This document shows, one piece after another, positions 14,120 through 14,842 of a stretch of DNA of 14,842 bases. The stretch spans positions 1-14,842 of the forward strand of contig DASXAQ010000084.1 of NCBI GenBank assembly GCA_036406615.1, read 5' to 3'. This DNA is from DASXAQ01 sp036406615 (GTDB lineage: Bacteria > Actinomycetota > UBA4738). The notes beneath the pieces were generated by a model. That model was not told the DNA's origin. It saw only the letters and a program-made list of their open reading frames with translations, and searched no databases. The translations under genes and the position numbers were made by a program. Every line of letters starts with the position of its first letter. Within the stretch, counting starts at the first letter, position 1.

Positions 14120-14829
14120 ACGCGGCGAACGATCCGCTGCGTGCGTTGATCGTGGAGCACGAGCGGGCCACCCCCGCCGGCCTCGTCACCCGGTGGTTGA
14201 ACGAGCAGGGAGCGCGGGTCGACGAGCTGCGCATCGACGTCGACGAGCGCGAGGTGGACCCGAGCGCCTACGACCTCATCGTGTCGCTGGGCTCCGAGTT
14301 CGCCGCGTTCGACGACTCGGTGCCGTTCGTGGAGCGCGAGTGCGCGTTGTTCGGCCGGGCCCTGGAGGCGGACGTGTCGATCCTGGGTCTGTGCTTCGGC
14401 GGCCAGCTCCTGGCGCGCGTGCTCGGCGCCGAGGTGTATCGCTCGACGGAGTCCGAGATCGGGTGGCTGCCGGTGCGGAGCGCCGACCCGGACCTGGTCC
14501 CCGAGGGGCCGTGGTTCCAGTGGCACTTCGACACGTTCACGCCCCCGCCCGGCGCGACGATCGTGGCCGAGTCCGACGTCGGGCCCCAGGCCTTCGTGTC
14601 GGGCCGAAGCCTGGGTCTGCAGTTCCATCCCGAAGTGACGCCCCAGATCATGGACGACTGGGTTCGCGTGTACCGGCACGAGCTCGACGCCGAGGGGGTC
14701 GACCCGGACGGGCTGCTGGAGGAGACCGGCCGCCGGGCGCAGGAGAGCCGGCGAAATTCATGGACCCTGCTCGAGCGGTTCCGCGAGTCGGTTGCCCGGC
14801 TCGGAGAGGTGGCCGAGCGTGAGCGCTGA
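14116..14829 (+). CDS. Class I glutamine amidotransferase-like hydrolase
   Basis: A 237-residue stand-alone class I (triad) glutamine amidotransferase domain. The nucleophile is C93 in GLCFGGQLLA (91-100); H171 and E173 in LQFHPEVTP (168-176) complete the triad. WFQWHFDTF (133-141) is typical of the GuaA/YfeJ-like branch. The sequence around the nucleophile differs from PuuD, which belongs to the C26 peptidase group. There is no synthetase partner domain. Next to a gamma-glutamyl ligase it most likely hydrolyses a gamma-glutamyl amide, releasing glutamate (compare AtdA2 in aniline breakdown). A role as ammonia donor for another enzyme is the alternative. The GTG start overlaps the aminotransferase stop by four bases. 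The C-terminal 45 residues are helical and charged. Confidence 0.9.
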   Translation: MNAANDPLRALIVEHERATPAGLVTRWLNEQGARVDELRIDVDEREVDPSAYDLIVSLGSEFAAFDDSVPFVERECALFGRALEADVSILGLCFGGQLLARVLGAEVYRSTESEIGWLPVRSADPDLVPEGPWFQWHFDTFTPPPGATIVAESDVGPQAFVSGRSLGLQFHPEVTPQIMDDWVRVYRHELDAEGVDPDGLLEETGRRAQESRRNSWTLLERFRESVARLGEVAERER

Positions 14830-14842
14830 AGCCGGCACCGCC
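14819..14842 (+). CDS. Start of a further gene of the amine operon (partial)
   Basis: GTG at 14819, overlapping the last 11 bases of the hydrolase gene, opens a frame reading V-S-A-E-A-G-T-A to the window edge. GGAGAGG lies about nine bases upstream. The overlap pattern matches the previous junction, so this is probably the fourth gene of the unit. Eight codons are too few to name a product; an oxidoreductase such as an aldehyde dehydrogenase would fit the pathway but is only a guess. Confidence 0.5.

Noticed and set aside
1..14842. CRISPR arrays, tRNA or rRNA genes, transposases, phage or toxin-antitoxin systems
   Set aside because: I looked for regular repeats, cloverleaf ends, transposase motifs and paired small operons and found none that stands up.

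Overview
The window is a stretch of high-GC chromosomal DNA (roughly two thirds or more G+C by eye) that looks like an uncultured or little-studied actinobacterium. The grounds are GC-rich codon third positions, many GTG starts, several genes with no Shine-Dalgarno sequence but a -10-like hexamer 5-11 bases before the start codon (typical of leaderless actinobacterial transcripts), and the mix of families (CsbD, DUF4389, YihY/BrkB, Rieske-DUF2231, anti-sigma antagonist). The phylum is an inference; no rRNA or marker gene is present. I see no tRNA, rRNA, CRISPR array, insertion sequence or phage gene.

Layout. 1-1897 (minus): two exported proteins, the first cut by the window edge and apparently started by CTG. 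1998-4274 (minus): a membrane PAS-GGDEF-EAL cyclic-di-GMP protein. 4404-5159 (minus): a six-segment potassium-channel-like protein. 5275-5925 (plus): a 90-residue cysteine-rich protein and an 82-residue single-span membrane protein. 5938-6903 (minus): a YihY/BrkB membrane protein. 6904-7221: a divergent intergenic region with strong hairpins. 7222-8082 (plus): a DUF2231 membrane domain fused to a Rieske 2Fe-2S domain. 8113-9177 (minus): a PolX-like helix-hairpin-helix plus PHP protein without a polymerase domain. 9331-9513 (plus): a CsbD stress protein. 9571-9828 and 9921-10268 (minus): an unknown small protein and a STAS anti-sigma factor antagonist. 10625-11290 (plus): a tandem DUF4389 membrane protein.

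11303-14842 is the one clear pathway unit. A glutamine-synthetase-family ligase (minus) faces a class III aminotransferase (plus), which overlaps by four bases a class I glutamine amidotransferase-like hydrolase, which in turn overlaps the start of a further gene cut by the window edge. The logic is that of gamma-glutamylation routes for amine breakdown (PuuA/PuuD for putrescine, AtdA1/AtdA2 for aniline): the ligase caps an amine with glutamate, the aminotransferase oxidises another amino group, and the hydrolase releases glutamate. The substrate cannot be read from sequence.

The middle of the window (about 4.2-11.3 kb) reads as an envelope and stress neighbourhood: channel, membrane proteins, CsbD with a sigma-B-like promoter, STAS antagonist and a c-di-GMP enzyme. 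Most genes there are single units in alternating orientation, with very short convergent gaps. I found no obviously new multi-gene system. The best candidates for novelty are the structured divergent region at 6945-7069, the 90-residue Cys-cluster protein, the palm-less PolX-like protein and the amine-capping cluster.
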